Source: Corynebacterium pseudopelargi (GTDB lineage Bacteria; Actinomycetota; Actinomycetes; Mycobacteriales; Mycobacteriaceae). From it: DNA of 64,000 bases. The DNA is taken from NCBI RefSeq assembly GCF_003814005.1, contig NZ_CP033898.1, forward strand, positions 1 to 64,000, in the 5' to 3' direction. The notes under the pieces were generated by a model. It worked only from the letters and a program-made list of their open reading frames with translations, was not told the origin of the DNA and did not search any database. Every line of letters starts with the position of its first letter. Position 1 is the stretch's first letter. Positions 52,855-61,876 of this stretch are shown piece after piece. A program made the position numbers and the translations under genes.

Positions 52855-53922
52855 ATGAGCGTTCCCGCAACCATGCCACCGATCCCCGAGCTGCGCGCTC
52901 GCGCGATGACTTCAGAAGATACCCCACTTCGTGCCGAAGCCTATCTGCGCAACATCAACCGCTTTGGCGCCAATTACACCCTCGATGATGTAGCAGGTAG
53001 CCGCCACCGCGAGTACTTGAGCTTTGATCCAGCCCGCGGGGATATTGGCGTGGTGCTCCACGATGCCGAAGACAAGGTTGTGGGCACCATGTGGGTAACG
53101 TTTATTCACGGCTTCGGATTCGTTGCAGACAATGTTCCTGAGATGGTCTTAAACGTAGATCCTGCTTGGCAGGGCCAAGGCGTTGGTTCCTGGCTCATTG
53201 GCGAGGCCTCGGAGCACGGGCGTCGGCACGGTTGGCCTGGCATTACCTTAAATGTGGATACCCGCAGCCCAGCCCGCAAGCTCTATGCCCGCCACGACTT
53301 TGTTACCCAAACCCACTCCAACGATGCCGCAACGGTAATGGTGAAAGCGCTTTCCCCGCAGATCCAGCGTGTGGCCGTCTATTGTGGTTCGGCTCATGGT
53401 GCCCGCGGGGAATTCACCCGCGCTGCCCGCGCTTTGGGTCAAGGCTTAGCCCATCGCAATATTGAGATGGTCTTTGGCGGCGGCAGCGTGGGTTTGATGG
53501 GAGAAACGGCCAATGCTTGCCTTGAAGCCGGTGGTCGCGTGCATGGTGTGATGCCCAAAGCCCTGGTGGATCTGGAACTTTCTCACCCAGGGCTTACTAC
53601 TTTGGACGTCACCGAAACGATGGCGCAGCGCAAAACTCGCATGGAGGAGCTTGCCGACGCCTTCGTGGCGCTACCTGGAGGCATGGGCACATTGGAGGAA
53701 CTCTTCGAAGTGCTCGTGCGTCAGCAACTTGGGCCATATACCGGACCGGTTGGGCTTTTAAATACCGAGGAGTATTGGGATCCCATGCTGCATGCATTGC
53801 GCTCAATGAGTGAGGAAGGCTTTATTCCCAATCGCTACCTCGACGCAATCGTTGTTGCTGAAACGGTGGAGGAACTCTTCGAGGGATTCGCGCACTGGGT
53901 AAGCCCTGGGCTGAAGTGGTAA
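52855..53922 (+). CDS. Fusion of GNAT acetyltransferase and LOG-type phosphoribohydrolase
   Basis: The 355-residue protein joins two enzymes. Residues about 15-168 are a GNAT domain (acetyl-CoA loop QGQGVGSWL at 106-114, VGTMWV). Residues about 171-355 are a LOG/TIGR00730 domain with the catalytic pair Arg259-Lys260 in ETMAQRKTRM and PGGMGTLEE at 274-282, which hydrolyses nucleotide 5'-monophosphates of the cytokinin type to free base and ribose phosphate. LOG proteins are normally stand-alone. ATG 52855 may be leaderless: TACACT (52841-52846) lies eight bases upstream. The substrates of both halves are unknown. Confidence 0.85.
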   Translation: MSVPATMPPIPELRARAMTSEDTPLRAEAYLRNINRFGANYTLDDVAGSRHREYLSFDPARGDIGVVLHDAEDKVVGTMWVTFIHGFGFVADNVPEMVLNVDPAWQGQGVGSWLIGEASEHGRRHGWPGITLNVDTRSPARKLYARHDFVTQTHSNDAATVMVKALSPQIQRVAVYCGSAHGARGEFTRAARALGQGLAHRNIEMVFGGGSVGLMGETANACLEAGGRVHGVMPKALVDLELSHPGLTTLDVTETMAQRKTRMEELADAFVALPGGMGTLEELFEVLVRQQLGPYTGPVGLLNTEEYWDPMLHALRSMSEEGFIPNRYLDAIVVAETVEELFEGFAHWVSPGLKW

Positions 53923-54025
53923 TCCTTATCCCCCACAAAGGTATCTTGCAGTGTTTGTGCAGCAAATGGGGCTAAAGTACTAGCTACACGCTATTGCATC
54001 ACTTATCTTGTGAAGGACCACGACC

Positions 54026-54445
54026 ATGCAACTTCCCAACAACGAAGAGCGCGTCACCTTCGCGCTCTATCGCGGTTCGCGAGCCTCGCAGCGCCTTTTG
54101 CGTTCCTATATGGATGAATACCTTGGGATCACCTACCCGCAACTGCTGGTGCTCAGGCTGTTGTGGGAACGCGATGGACGAAGCATCAATGGCCTCTGTG
54201 CGCCCCTAGATCTTGATTCCGGCACCATCTCGCCGCTGCTACGCCGCATGGAACACTCAGGCCTGATCCAGCGCAACCGCATTGACCAGGATTCCCGAGT
54301 GGTGCGCATCTTCCTTACAGAAAAAGGCAAAGCGCTTGAGGCTCGCTCCGAAGCAATGAGCCAGGAGATCAGCGGCAGCCTGGGCTTTAGCAAGGAAGAA
54401 GTGGCGGTATTGGAAAAGATCGTAGATCGCTTTATCCACCCCTAA
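54026..54445 (+). CDS. MarR/OhrR-like transcriptional regulator
   Basis: The 139-residue winged helix-turn-helix regulator has FALYRGSRASQRLLRSYMDEYLGITYPQ-type OhrR opening (short form: FALYRGSRASQR), LDLDSGTISPLLRRMEHSGLI and RVVRIFLTEKG. In OhrR the peroxide-sensing Cys precedes FALY; here the residue is Thr11, so classic peroxide sensing is not expected. A single Cys occurs in GLCAPL. The ATG has GAAGGA ten bases upstream. No ohr gene is nearby. The target genes are unknown. Confidence 0.82.
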   Translation: MQLPNNEERVTFALYRGSRASQRLLRSYMDEYLGITYPQLLVLRLLWERDGRSINGLCAPLDLDSGTISPLLRRMEHSGLIQRNRIDQDSRVVRIFLTEKGKALEARSEAMSQEISGSLGFSKEEVAVLEKIVDRFIHP

Positions 54446-54468
54446 AGCGCAACCCCGAACGCGCAACC

Positions 54469-55548
54469 TTAGCGCGCGCCCTTGTGGCGTTTGCGCAAAT
54501 ACGGCAAAGCGCTGGCAATAAGCAGCACACCTAAAAGCCTGATGATCTGAATGGCTACTACCACCGGGCCTGCTCCGCCTTCATCAGATAAGGCCAAGAC
54601 CGTCTCAAGCGCGCCGGGTGAGGTAGCAAGATAGGCCTCAAAATAGGAGATGTGCAAAAACTGCATCAATGGCCAAGCACTCACCGCACAACCAAGCAGC
54701 AGCACCACAATAAACACCAGCGTGGCGGGAAGCTGGCGAGCAAAAGATTTGAGCGATGCCACCGACAGCGAACCGCCGCACATCCAGCCAATAGATAAAA
54801 ACGCAAAGGTCCGCACTGCCTCCGGGGGAGTGAAATCAGCCGGCGGAGCCAGCGTGCCCACAAGCAGCATCAACAGCAGCGGCCCTAAGACCGAGGGCAC
54901 GGGGATATGCAGCTTTCTACCAATCCCCTCACCAAAAGCGGCAATCAGGATCACGGCAAGCAGTGCCCACCATGGTTGGTCAAGGTGAGCTTGGGTGGCG
55001 TTATCAGGAGCATGCTGCCCGGAAGTCAAAAGCCAGTGGGCCACCAAGGGCAGCGAGAGGCTCACCGCCAACAACCTGAGGTATTGGCTTAAGGCCACAT
55101 AGCGAAAGTCTGCACCGAATTCCCTGGCCAATAACGGCATGATGGATGCCCCACCAGCCAGCATGGACAAGATGCCGGTTTGGGTTGAAATTGCCGCTTG
55201 GGAACGCGCCAGGAGCACCCCACCGATCACACCAATGCCCAAGGTGATGATGGTGATAAGGATCCCGGGCAGGATATAGGCACTTAAGGTTGCAGGGTTG
55301 CTAGCAAGCAGCGGCAGGGCGGCGAGAATGCCGATAAATCCACGGCCAAAGCTAAAGAGGTGTTTATTCATCACCAGTTCTTTGGCGGTGCTTAAGGCCA
55401 TCGCCGCCGAGACGACGATGCCACCAAGAATCCAGGCCGCAGGCACATGGTAGTGCTGCAGCACCCACCCCAACGCGATTGATGCAGGCACGACGATAGC
55501 CCATCGGAAAGCGAGGTTCGCATCAGGCATGTGAAAGCGGGTGGGCAT
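54469..55548 (-). CDS. AbrB-family membrane transporter
   Basis: The 359-residue protein has about ten hydrophobic helices and the duplicated family pattern VPAAWILGGIVVSAA and IPVPSVLGPLLLMLL, with GILSMLAGGASIM. The family includes the ammonia-monooxygenase-gene-associated AbrB, thought to move small acids or resistance compounds; the substrate is unknown. ATG 55548 is used: TATTGT lies seven bases upstream, suggesting a leaderless message. Met 55530 is an alternative. Convergent with the OhrR-like gene. Confidence 0.8.
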   Translation of the reverse strand: MPTRFHMPDANLAFRWAIVVPASIALGWVLQHYHVPAAWILGGIVVSAAMALSTAKELVMNKHLFSFGRGFIGILAALPLLASNPATLSAYILPGILITIITLGIGVIGGVLLARSQAAISTQTGILSMLAGGASIMPLLAREFGADFRYVALSQYLRLLAVSLSLPLVAHWLLTSGQHAPDNATQAHLDQPWWALLAVILIAAFGEGIGRKLHIPVPSVLGPLLLMLLVGTLAPPADFTPPEAVRTFAFLSIGWMCGGSLSVASLKSFARQLPATLVFIVVLLLGCAVSAWPLMQFLHISYFEAYLATSPGALETVLALSDEGGAGPVVVAIQIIRLLGVLLIASALPYLRKRHKGAR

Positions 55549-55585
55549 ATCCTCGACAATAGTGCCCGAAAGTCAGGAGGTGGCC

Positions 55586-56344
55586 ATGCTAGAACTTGGA
55601 GCTGCAAGCTGGGCGGTCCTCATTGCAGGTGCCGCAGTGGCGGGTTGGATCGATGCCATTATCGGCGGCGGTGGGCTCATCTTGATCCCGCTGCTACTCG
55701 CAGTATGCCCAGGGCTTGCGCCTGCCTCGGCGCTGGCCACCAATAAAGTAGCCGGATTCTTTGGCACCAGTTCTGCTGCGATCAAGCTCAGCCGCCACCT
55801 CCCACCGCCACGAGGCTTCGCGCTGCGCTTTGTTCCCGTGGCCCTTGTATCTGCAGGTGCCGGCGCCTTGGTGGCAAGCTCCTTAAGCCGCGAGGTGATG
55901 CGCCCGCTGATCATCGTGTTGCTGCTGGTAGTAGGCGTGATCGTGGCAAGCAAACCGCAATTCGGCACCAAGGTCGGGGCTATGCGCCCACGGCTTGCTT
56001 TAGTGCTTGCCGCCGCCATTGCGCTTTACGACGGAGCCTTCGGCCCCGGTACCGGCATGTTCTTGCTCCTGGCCTTTAGTAGCTTTTTAGGCGCAGACCT
56101 CTTACACGCCGCGCCAATGGCAAAGGTGGTCAACGCCGCCACGAACTTTGGCGCCTTGTGCGTGTTTATCATCGGCGGCCATGTGTGGTGGAGCCTCGGG
56201 TTAGTGCTGGCGCTGGCAAATATCTGCGGCGCACAACTAGGTGCCCGCACCGTGCTTCGCGGCGGTGATCGCCTGTTAAGGATCGCCCTGCTGGTGATGG
56301 TGGTGGTCATGAGCGTGGTCTTAGCCATCCAGCAATGGGGCTAG
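55586..56344 (+). CDS. TSUP (TauE/SafE) family transporter
   Basis: The 252-residue membrane protein has eight or so helices in two related halves (GWIDAIIGGGGLILIPLLLA and ALYDGAFGPGTGMFLLLAFS). TSUP proteins export or import sulphite, sulphoacetate, taurine or other organic anions. ATG 55586 has AGGAGG five bases upstream. It is divergent from the AbrB gene with 37 bases between starts, so they share a control region. Confidence 0.87.
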   Translation: MLELGAASWAVLIAGAAVAGWIDAIIGGGGLILIPLLLAVCPGLAPASALATNKVAGFFGTSSAAIKLSRHLPPPRGFALRFVPVALVSAGAGALVASSLSREVMRPLIIVLLLVVGVIVASKPQFGTKVGAMRPRLALVLAAAIALYDGAFGPGTGMFLLLAFSSFLGADLLHAAPMAKVVNAATNFGALCVFIIGGHVWWSLGLVLALANICGAQLGARTVLRGGDRLLRIALLVMVVVMSVVLAIQQWG

Positions 56345-56352
56345 CAGGGCGC

Positions 56353-58713
56353 CTAAGAGCGCAAAGCACGATTGGTTTTGGCGGTGGCTTGGGCTTGTAG
56401 CGGATCCTCCGGCCAGGGGTGCTTGGGGTAACGCCCGCGCATCTCTGCACGCACGCCTTGATATGGCCCAGCCCAAAAACTGGCCAGATCATCGGTGAGC
56501 GCCAAGGGGCGCCCAGCCGGTGAAAGCAAGTGGAATAACACTGGCTGCCCGCAGATCAGCGGGGTTTGTGTCAGCCCAAAACACTCCTGCAGCTTTGCAG
56601 CCACCACGGGGCGGTCTTGATAGTCGATGTTGGCCTGGTTGCCGCTGGGCAACGCAAGCGTGGCTGGCACTAATTCATCCAAATGTGCGGCCTCTGGCCA
56701 GGGCAGTATGCGTTTGAGCACCGGCGCCATCGCAATCTTTGCTGGGGGCACACCTTGGGCCAATTGCGCAATCTCTGGTTCTAAAACGGAGGCGCTCATA
56801 ACCTCAACATCCGGCCAGGGATCGCCAACGTGCTCGTATAAGAACTTCAGGCGATTCCACAAAGACTTCGCCGCAGGCTCAAAGTGGAAGATATCTAAGC
56901 CATGTTCTTGAACATGCTGGGTCAGGGCTGCTTTGGCTTCCTCTCGGCTGAGGCTACACGGGGTGCTGCTGAGCACAATTGCACCGAGTGCGCGCTCGCG
57001 GGTGGCCTTGATGCGGCCTGCTTCAATGGTGGCGGTGGTGCGCTCTTCTACCCCGGCGATCGCTTCTGCTTCGGTTTGTTGCAGTGGTGCCGCGGCACTG
57101 ATCAAGGCATCGCCTTGAGCATTCAAACGCAGCCCAGCCACCGCAATCCACTCACAGCCGGCCAGTGCGGTGATCTTATCCAGGCGTGCGCGCGTGCCGG
57201 AGGCCAAAAGGAATTCGCCCTCCTTGGTACTTGCACGGGCAATGCGTTGGGCAAACGCATGCGCAATCACCTGACCAGGGGTAACATCGTTGTTGCTCGG
57301 CGGTGCCAGGGCAGCCAGGCGCCGGGCCTCGCGTTCGAGCTCCTTGGTGGGGTTGATACGGCTGAGATCCCCGGCTACATCCAAGCTGATTGCAGCCACC
57401 GTGTCAGCCGCCTTCTGGCCGCAATGGAGTAAGGCGCTGCCAAGCCTGGGGGCAAGTGGCAAGGCGGCCAAGGCGCGGCCATGCTCGGTGGCAACACCGG
57501 TGGAGCTAAGAGCGCCTAAGGCATGCAAGGTATCGCGGGCATCTCGCACGGCTGGTGCTGGGGGAGGGGAAAGGAAGGGGAAGGTCCTGAGATCCGTGGT
57601 GCCCCAGCAGGCCAGGGTGAGCATGGCTTGGGTGAGATCTGCTGCATTGATCTCTGGGGTGCTATGAAGAGCAAAGCGGGAGAAATCCTGCTGGCTATAA
57701 CAGCGGATGACGCTGCCAGGACCTTCGCGGCCAGCGCGTCCGGCACGCTGCTCGGCAGATGCCTGCGAGGTACTCAAGGTGACCAGGCCGTTGATCCCGC
57801 GGGCAGCATCGCGCTTGGGCACTCGAGCAAGCCCGGTATCAATAACGGTGCGCACGCCGGGGACGGTGATAGAAGATTCGGCAATGCTTGTGGCCACCAC
57901 GATGCGCTGGCCTTCATAGCCGAGTGCTGCATCTTGTTCCCTGCTGGATAATTGCCCGTGCAGGGCAAATACCGCCAAGGATGTGCGCTGCGCTAGCAGA
58001 TCGCAGAGGATATGCACCTCGCGCTTGCCGGGAACAAAGACCAACACGCTGTGCTTACTCTTGTGTGCCGCCTGCGCACTCACCGTGGCTACCTCTTGGA
58101 GAAAATCACGGCTCACGGCCGTGCGAGGATGCGTGCTGGGAACATAGCTGATGCTGAGCTCATGAATGGGGGCATGAGCCTGCACAATGGGGGCATCCAT
58201 GAGCTGGGCAAGCGTATTTGCTTCCAGCGTTGCAGACATCGCTACTACCACCAGGTCATCGCGGAGCTCACGCAGTTCAATGAGCATGCCTAAGGCAAGA
58301 TCGGTATCGAGTTGGCGTTCGTGAACCTCGTCGAGCACTACCGCCGACACCCCTGCAAGCTCTGGGTCGTGCAAGAGGCGGCGAAGCAACACACCAGGGG
58401 TGAGAAATTCCACGCGACTACCTGGGTGAGATTCGCCGCGGATACGAAAACCAACACGATCGCCAATGCGTGAACCGTCTAGGTGTGCAAAGCGCCTGGC
58501 TGCAGCGCGCACCGCCACCCTGCGTGGGGCTACAACAAGGACGAGCCCTTCTACCTCGTTAGCCAATAGCGGTGGCACAAGTGTGGTCTTGCCCGTGCCC
58601 GGCGGGGCTTGCACTACCGCGGCGTGGTGCTGCGCGCAGGCAGCCTGCAGTTTTCCTATGACATCTGCAACCGGTAGCCCTGTGCCGATGCGCTCGAGAT
58701 TAAAAGGACTCAC
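56353..58713 (-). CDS. hrpB: ATP-dependent RNA helicase HrpB
   Basis: The 786-residue DExH helicase has Walker A QAPPGTGKTTLVP, DEVH (VVLDEVHERQLD), SAT (AMSATLEAN), motif VI EQRAGRAGREGPG and the HrpB-specific C-terminal domain ending GPYQGVRAEMRGRYPKHPWPEDP. HrpB forms a ring-like helicase of uncertain RNA role; it is not essential in E. coli. ATG 58713 starts the frame. It stands alone between two plus-strand genes. Confidence 0.93.
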   Translation of the reverse strand: MSPFNLERIGTGLPVADVIGKLQAACAQHHAAVVQAPPGTGKTTLVPPLLANEVEGLVLVVAPRRVAVRAAARRFAHLDGSRIGDRVGFRIRGESHPGSRVEFLTPGVLLRRLLHDPELAGVSAVVLDEVHERQLDTDLALGMLIELRELRDDLVVVAMSATLEANTLAQLMDAPIVQAHAPIHELSISYVPSTHPRTAVSRDFLQEVATVSAQAAHKSKHSVLVFVPGKREVHILCDLLAQRTSLAVFALHGQLSSREQDAALGYEGQRIVVATSIAESSITVPGVRTVIDTGLARVPKRDAARGINGLVTLSTSQASAEQRAGRAGREGPGSVIRCYSQQDFSRFALHSTPEINAADLTQAMLTLACWGTTDLRTFPFLSPPPAPAVRDARDTLHALGALSSTGVATEHGRALAALPLAPRLGSALLHCGQKAADTVAAISLDVAGDLSRINPTKELEREARRLAALAPPSNNDVTPGQVIAHAFAQRIARASTKEGEFLLASGTRARLDKITALAGCEWIAVAGLRLNAQGDALISAAAPLQQTEAEAIAGVEERTTATIEAGRIKATRERALGAIVLSSTPCSLSREEAKAALTQHVQEHGLDIFHFEPAAKSLWNRLKFLYEHVGDPWPDVEVMSASVLEPEIAQLAQGVPPAKIAMAPVLKRILPWPEAAHLDELVPATLALPSGNQANIDYQDRPVVAAKLQECFGLTQTPLICGQPVLFHLLSPAGRPLALTDDLASFWAGPYQGVRAEMRGRYPKHPWPEDPLQAQATAKTNRALRS

Positions 58714-58822
58714 TAGTGCTTCTGTACTTCCTTGGCGCCTCGTGCGCGCAGATCATTGCTTTGTTGCGTGAGTGTGCGCATGAGTGCTCCCATCGGAATC
58801 TGGTCGAGGCAATTCTAACCCT

Positions 58823-59521
58823 ATGATCAAGGGCGTGCCTACGCTGTTTCATACCCCACTACCTGCGCGCCAACCTGCCCAGATCAAAGAAGGCCTGGTG
58901 TTTTTACCCGAAGCCCTTGGTATTTCGGTGCAGGCCCAATTGGTGCATGAGGCTCGCGAGTATGCAAGAAGTTTGCAGCGCACACCTTTTGCCATGCAGC
59001 GTCCACACACCCGCACCGGGCAGATGAAGGTATACATGTATCAGCTTGGCAGGCATTGGGGCTATGAATATGGCCGATATACAAGTGAGATCGAAGGCCA
59101 ATCAGTGCCGCCGGTGCCCAAGCATTGGGTCACACTTGCCCAGGGGCTGCTGGCGAAGGCGGCTGCGCTCGATGAGGCGCTAGCTGCATGGGTTGGGCAC
59201 TATCGAATCGAAGCGGCCTTGGTTAACTTCTACCCAGAGGGTGCCTCCATGGGAATGCACCAGGATGCCTTCGAGCACTCCAATGCCCCGGTGGTGTCGC
59301 TTTCCATCGGCGACGAGGCGATTTTTCGCGCAGGCAACAATGAAACCCGCACCAAGCCCTATGAAGATCTGCGGCTGATGAGCGGTGATGTGGTGATCTT
59401 CGGCGGCCCATCGAGGGCGATGTTTCATGGTGTGCCCAAGCTTTTCCCAGACACAGCACCAAGCGATTGCGGGTTGCAGTCCGGGCGAATCAATATCACC
59501 TTCCGCCAGGTGGAGGTGTAG
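58823..59521 (+). CDS. alkB: AlkB-type 2-oxoglutarate Fe(II) DNA repair dioxygenase
   Basis: The 232-residue protein oxidatively removes alkyl groups from 1-methyladenine and 3-methylcytosine. The iron site is His146 and Asp148 in MGMHQDAFE and His202 in MFHGVPK; Arg222 and Arg228 in SGRINITFR bind 2-oxoglutarate. ATG 58823 was chosen; the message may be nearly leaderless. It complements ogt, encoded 11 kb away, as a second alkylation repair enzyme, but the two are not in one operon. Confidence 0.92.
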   Translation: MIKGVPTLFHTPLPARQPAQIKEGLVFLPEALGISVQAQLVHEAREYARSLQRTPFAMQRPHTRTGQMKVYMYQLGRHWGYEYGRYTSEIEGQSVPPVPKHWVTLAQGLLAKAAALDEALAAWVGHYRIEAALVNFYPEGASMGMHQDAFEHSNAPVVSLSIGDEAIFRAGNNETRTKPYEDLRLMSGDVVIFGGPSRAMFHGVPKLFPDTAPSDCGLQSGRINITFRQVEV

Positions 59522-59563
59522 TACCGGGCGCACGCAAGCGTATTGCCGTGCCATAGTAGAGCC

Positions 59564-60253
59564 ATGATCTACGCAATCACCATGGGCAACCATCCCGCCG
59601 AGCAAGCAGCCAAGGCGGCTGCAGGTGGCGCAGCGTTGGTGCAGGTGCGATTGAAAGACGTAAGCACCCGCGAGCTGCTCGACGTGACCTTAGCGGTTGC
59701 CAAGGCAGTAGAGCAGGCCAATCCTGCCACCAGGGTGCTTGTCGACGACCGCGTCGACGTCGCCTTCGCCGCCATGCAAGCGGGAGGCCACGTGCATGGG
59801 GTGCACCTCGGACAGGACGATCTTCCCGCCCATCATGCGCGCGCATTATTAGGTGCCGATGCCATCATCGGGCTGACCACCGGCACGCTTGCATTGGTAG
59901 AGCAAGCGCAGCGCTACCACGAGCAACACCCAGGTGTGCTGGATTATCTAGGCGCTGGCCCATTTCGGCCTACTCCCACCAAAGACTCCGGGCGCCCGCC
60001 GCTTGGTGTTGCAGGCTACCCGCCGCTGGTGGCTGTCACGCAGCTACCCATTGTGGCCATTGGTGATGTGCGCGTGGGGGACGTCGAAAAGCTAGCTGGC
60101 ACAGGTATTGCCGGGGTGGCGATGGTGCGAGAAATCATGCAGGCGGACGATCCCGCAGCCGTGACTTCGCAGGCCAAGGCCGCTTTTCGCGCCGGGCAGC
60201 CTAACGCAGACGATACTGCTTGGTGGTTGCGCTCAACGCATCGTACACGCTGA
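59564..60253 (+). CDS. thiE: Thiamine-phosphate synthase ThiE
   Basis: ThiE condenses HMP pyrophosphate with the thiazole phosphate to give thiamine phosphate. The 229-residue TIM barrel has VQVRLKDVSTRELL, VLVDDRVDVAF, VHLGQDDLP, YLGAGPFRPTPTK and VAIGDV. ATG 59564 lies six bases after CATAGT (59552-59557), a possible -10, so leaderless initiation is plausible. Its last 53 bases overlap antisense with thiF. Dispersed 12-mer copy at 60082-60093. Confidence 0.93.
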   Translation: MIYAITMGNHPAEQAAKAAAGGAALVQVRLKDVSTRELLDVTLAVAKAVEQANPATRVLVDDRVDVAFAAMQAGGHVHGVHLGQDDLPAHHARALLGADAIIGLTTGTLALVEQAQRYHEQHPGVLDYLGAGPFRPTPTKDSGRPPLGVAGYPPLVAVTQLPIVAIGDVRVGDVEKLAGTGIAGVAMVREIMQADDPAAVTSQAKAAFRAGQPNADDTAWWLRSTHRTR

Positions 60254-60914
60254 GCTGGGCGGGCTGGCCAAGGTCAAGGGCCAATTTGAGCGTTTCCACC
60301 GCCATCATGGAGCCGATCACATGCGCCACGGGACCTAGCACCCCAATGGCATTGGAAGGAGGATTGCTGGGCGGCTCGGGGTAAAGATCGCGCAAGGAAT
60401 GCCCAGGTGGGAACACCCCAACTTGGCCGCCGTATTGCAGCACGCTGCCCCACACGCAGGGCATATCCAGGGAAGCATCGGCGATAAGGTAGCGAGTGCG
60501 GAAATTATCGCTGGCATCGATCATGATATCGGCATCAATGTGGGTATTTGGCTCGAAGGTGCCCGCGAGATCAATGGTGGTATCGCCTAAGGCCTGCAGT
60601 TTCTTCTTTGCCGTTTCGGCCTTGGGCTGGCCCACATCTGGCCTGGAGTAGAGGATCTGCCGATTCAGATTGTGCAATTCAATGGTGTCGTGCTCATACA
60701 AGGTGATGCGCCCAATGCCGGAGGCCACCAGGCCAAGCAGCAGGGGAGAACCAAGCCCGCCGCTGCCAACGATGGCAACGTGGGTCTGCGCTACCTTTTC
60801 GGCATCCCAACCAGGCAAGACGCTGGTGCGTTCTAGGCGCTTGGCCTCAAGGTCGCTGGCGTTCTTAGTGGCGTTTGGGTTGTGTGCGGGGTTTGCTTGA
60901 TTAGAGGACGGCAT
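60201..60914 (-). CDS. thiF: ThiF/MoeB-family adenylyltransferase
   Basis: The 237-residue enzyme adenylates the C-terminal glycine of ThiS for sulphur transfer. It has the nucleotide-binding loop [17 protein letters not shown], the Arg/Asp adenylation region [13 protein letters not shown] and [14 protein letters not shown]. It lacks the rhodanese domain of MoeB-like fusions, and the Cys pairs for zinc are absent. It is the last gene of thiO-thiS-thiG-thiF; ATG 60914 overlaps thiG by 14 bases. The 3' end overlaps thiE antisense. Confidence 0.88.
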   Translation of the reverse strand: MPSSNQANPAHNPNATKNASDLEAKRLERTSVLPGWDAEKVAQTHVAIVGSGGLGSPLLLGLVASGIGRITLYEHDTIELHNLNRQILYSRPDVGQPKAETAKKKLQALGDTTIDLAGTFEPNTHIDADIMIDASDNFRTRYLIADASLDMPCVWGSVLQYGGQVGVFPPGHSLRDLYPEPPSNPPSNAIGVLGPVAHVIGSMMAVETLKLALDLGQPAQLSVYDALSATTKQYRLR

Positions 60915-61671
60915 CGCGCCAGGCCCTTCCTTTCATGGGAGAACTTGCTTGGGCGTGATCGCGCACGGGAATTCTTCCTGCTCCTGCGGCGTATTCGCCT
61001 GCTTGGATAGCAAGGCGCATGGCGTGGGCCATGGCCGTGGGGTTTTGGGCTCGCGTGACGGCACTGGCGAGTAAGACGCCATCGCAACCCAATTCAATTG
61101 CGCGGCAGGCTTCTGAGGCGGTGCCAATGCCGGCATCAACGAGTACCGGCACCTCAAGCTGTGTGATCAACTGGATATTGTGCGGATTTAAAATGCCCAT
61201 CCCGGTGCCGATGGGAGCACCCGCAGGCATCACGGCACTGGCACCGGCGCTTACTAGCCGGCGCGCTGCCACCGGATCATCGGAGGTATAGGCCAATACG
61301 TGCATGCCTTCTGCTGCGAGCGTTTCGCAGGCAATGAGCAGCTCATTGGTATCGGGTAAGAGGGTATCGTCATCGGCGATTACCTCAAGTTTGACCCAAT
61401 CGCAGCCCAAAGCCTCGGCAGCTAAACGGGCGGTGAGCACGGCCTCGCGTGCGGTATGGCAGCCGGCGGTATTGGGCAAAATATGCACCCCTGCATTGCG
61501 CAGCATGCCGTAGAGATCGCCCTTGGCGGGGGTGTGCCGGCGCATGGCTACCGTGGCCACTTCTGCACCAGAGGCAATGAGTGCCTTTTCCATGGAATCC
61601 ACGCTGCTCATGCCGCCGGTGCCAAGTAGCAGGCGGGAAGTGAGCGTGCGTCCTGCAAGCTCCCAGGTCAT
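60901..61671 (-). CDS. thiG: Thiazole synthase ThiG
   Basis: ThiG makes the thiazole phosphate from DXP, ThiS thiocarboxylate and dehydroglycine. The 256-residue TIM barrel starts [17 protein letters not shown], has the Schiff-base lysine in [12 protein letters not shown] near residue 92, and [28 protein letters not shown]. It sits four bases after thiS and overlaps thiF. Confidence 0.95.
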   Translation of the reverse strand: MTWELAGRTLTSRLLLGTGGMSSVDSMEKALIASGAEVATVAMRRHTPAKGDLYGMLRNAGVHILPNTAGCHTAREAVLTARLAAEALGCDWVKLEVIADDDTLLPDTNELLIACETLAAEGMHVLAYTSDDPVAARRLVSAGASAVMPAGAPIGTGMGILNPHNIQLITQLEVPVLVDAGIGTASEACRAIELGCDGVLLASAVTRAQNPTAMAHAMRLAIQAGEYAAGAGRIPVRDHAQASSPMKGRAWRDAVL

Positions 61672-61675
61672 GGCG

Positions 61676-61876
61676 TTAGCCTCCTTGGACGGCGGTGAGG
61701 ATTTCTACCGCATCGCCTTCATGCAAACTATATTGAGCCCAATTTGCTTTGGGCACTACTTCCTCATTTACCGCCGCCGCTGTTCCCGCGGTATCGGCAG
61801 TAATGAGCGCAACCACCTGCTCTAGCGTGGCGTTTGCATCTACATCGTGGCTGTTGCCGTTGAGTTGAATCTTCAT
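61676..61876 (-). CDS. thiS: Sulphur carrier protein ThiS
   Basis: The 66-residue ubiquitin-like protein ends in the required Gly-Gly (LTAVQGG), which ThiF adenylates and a sulphurtransferase converts to thiocarboxylate. It begins [15 protein letters not shown] 61876 overlaps the thiO stop by four bases, so thiO-thiS are coupled. Confidence 0.94.
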   Translation of the reverse strand: MKIQLNGNSHDVDANATLEQVVALITADTAGTAAAVNEEVVPKANWAQYSLHEGDAVEILTAVQGG

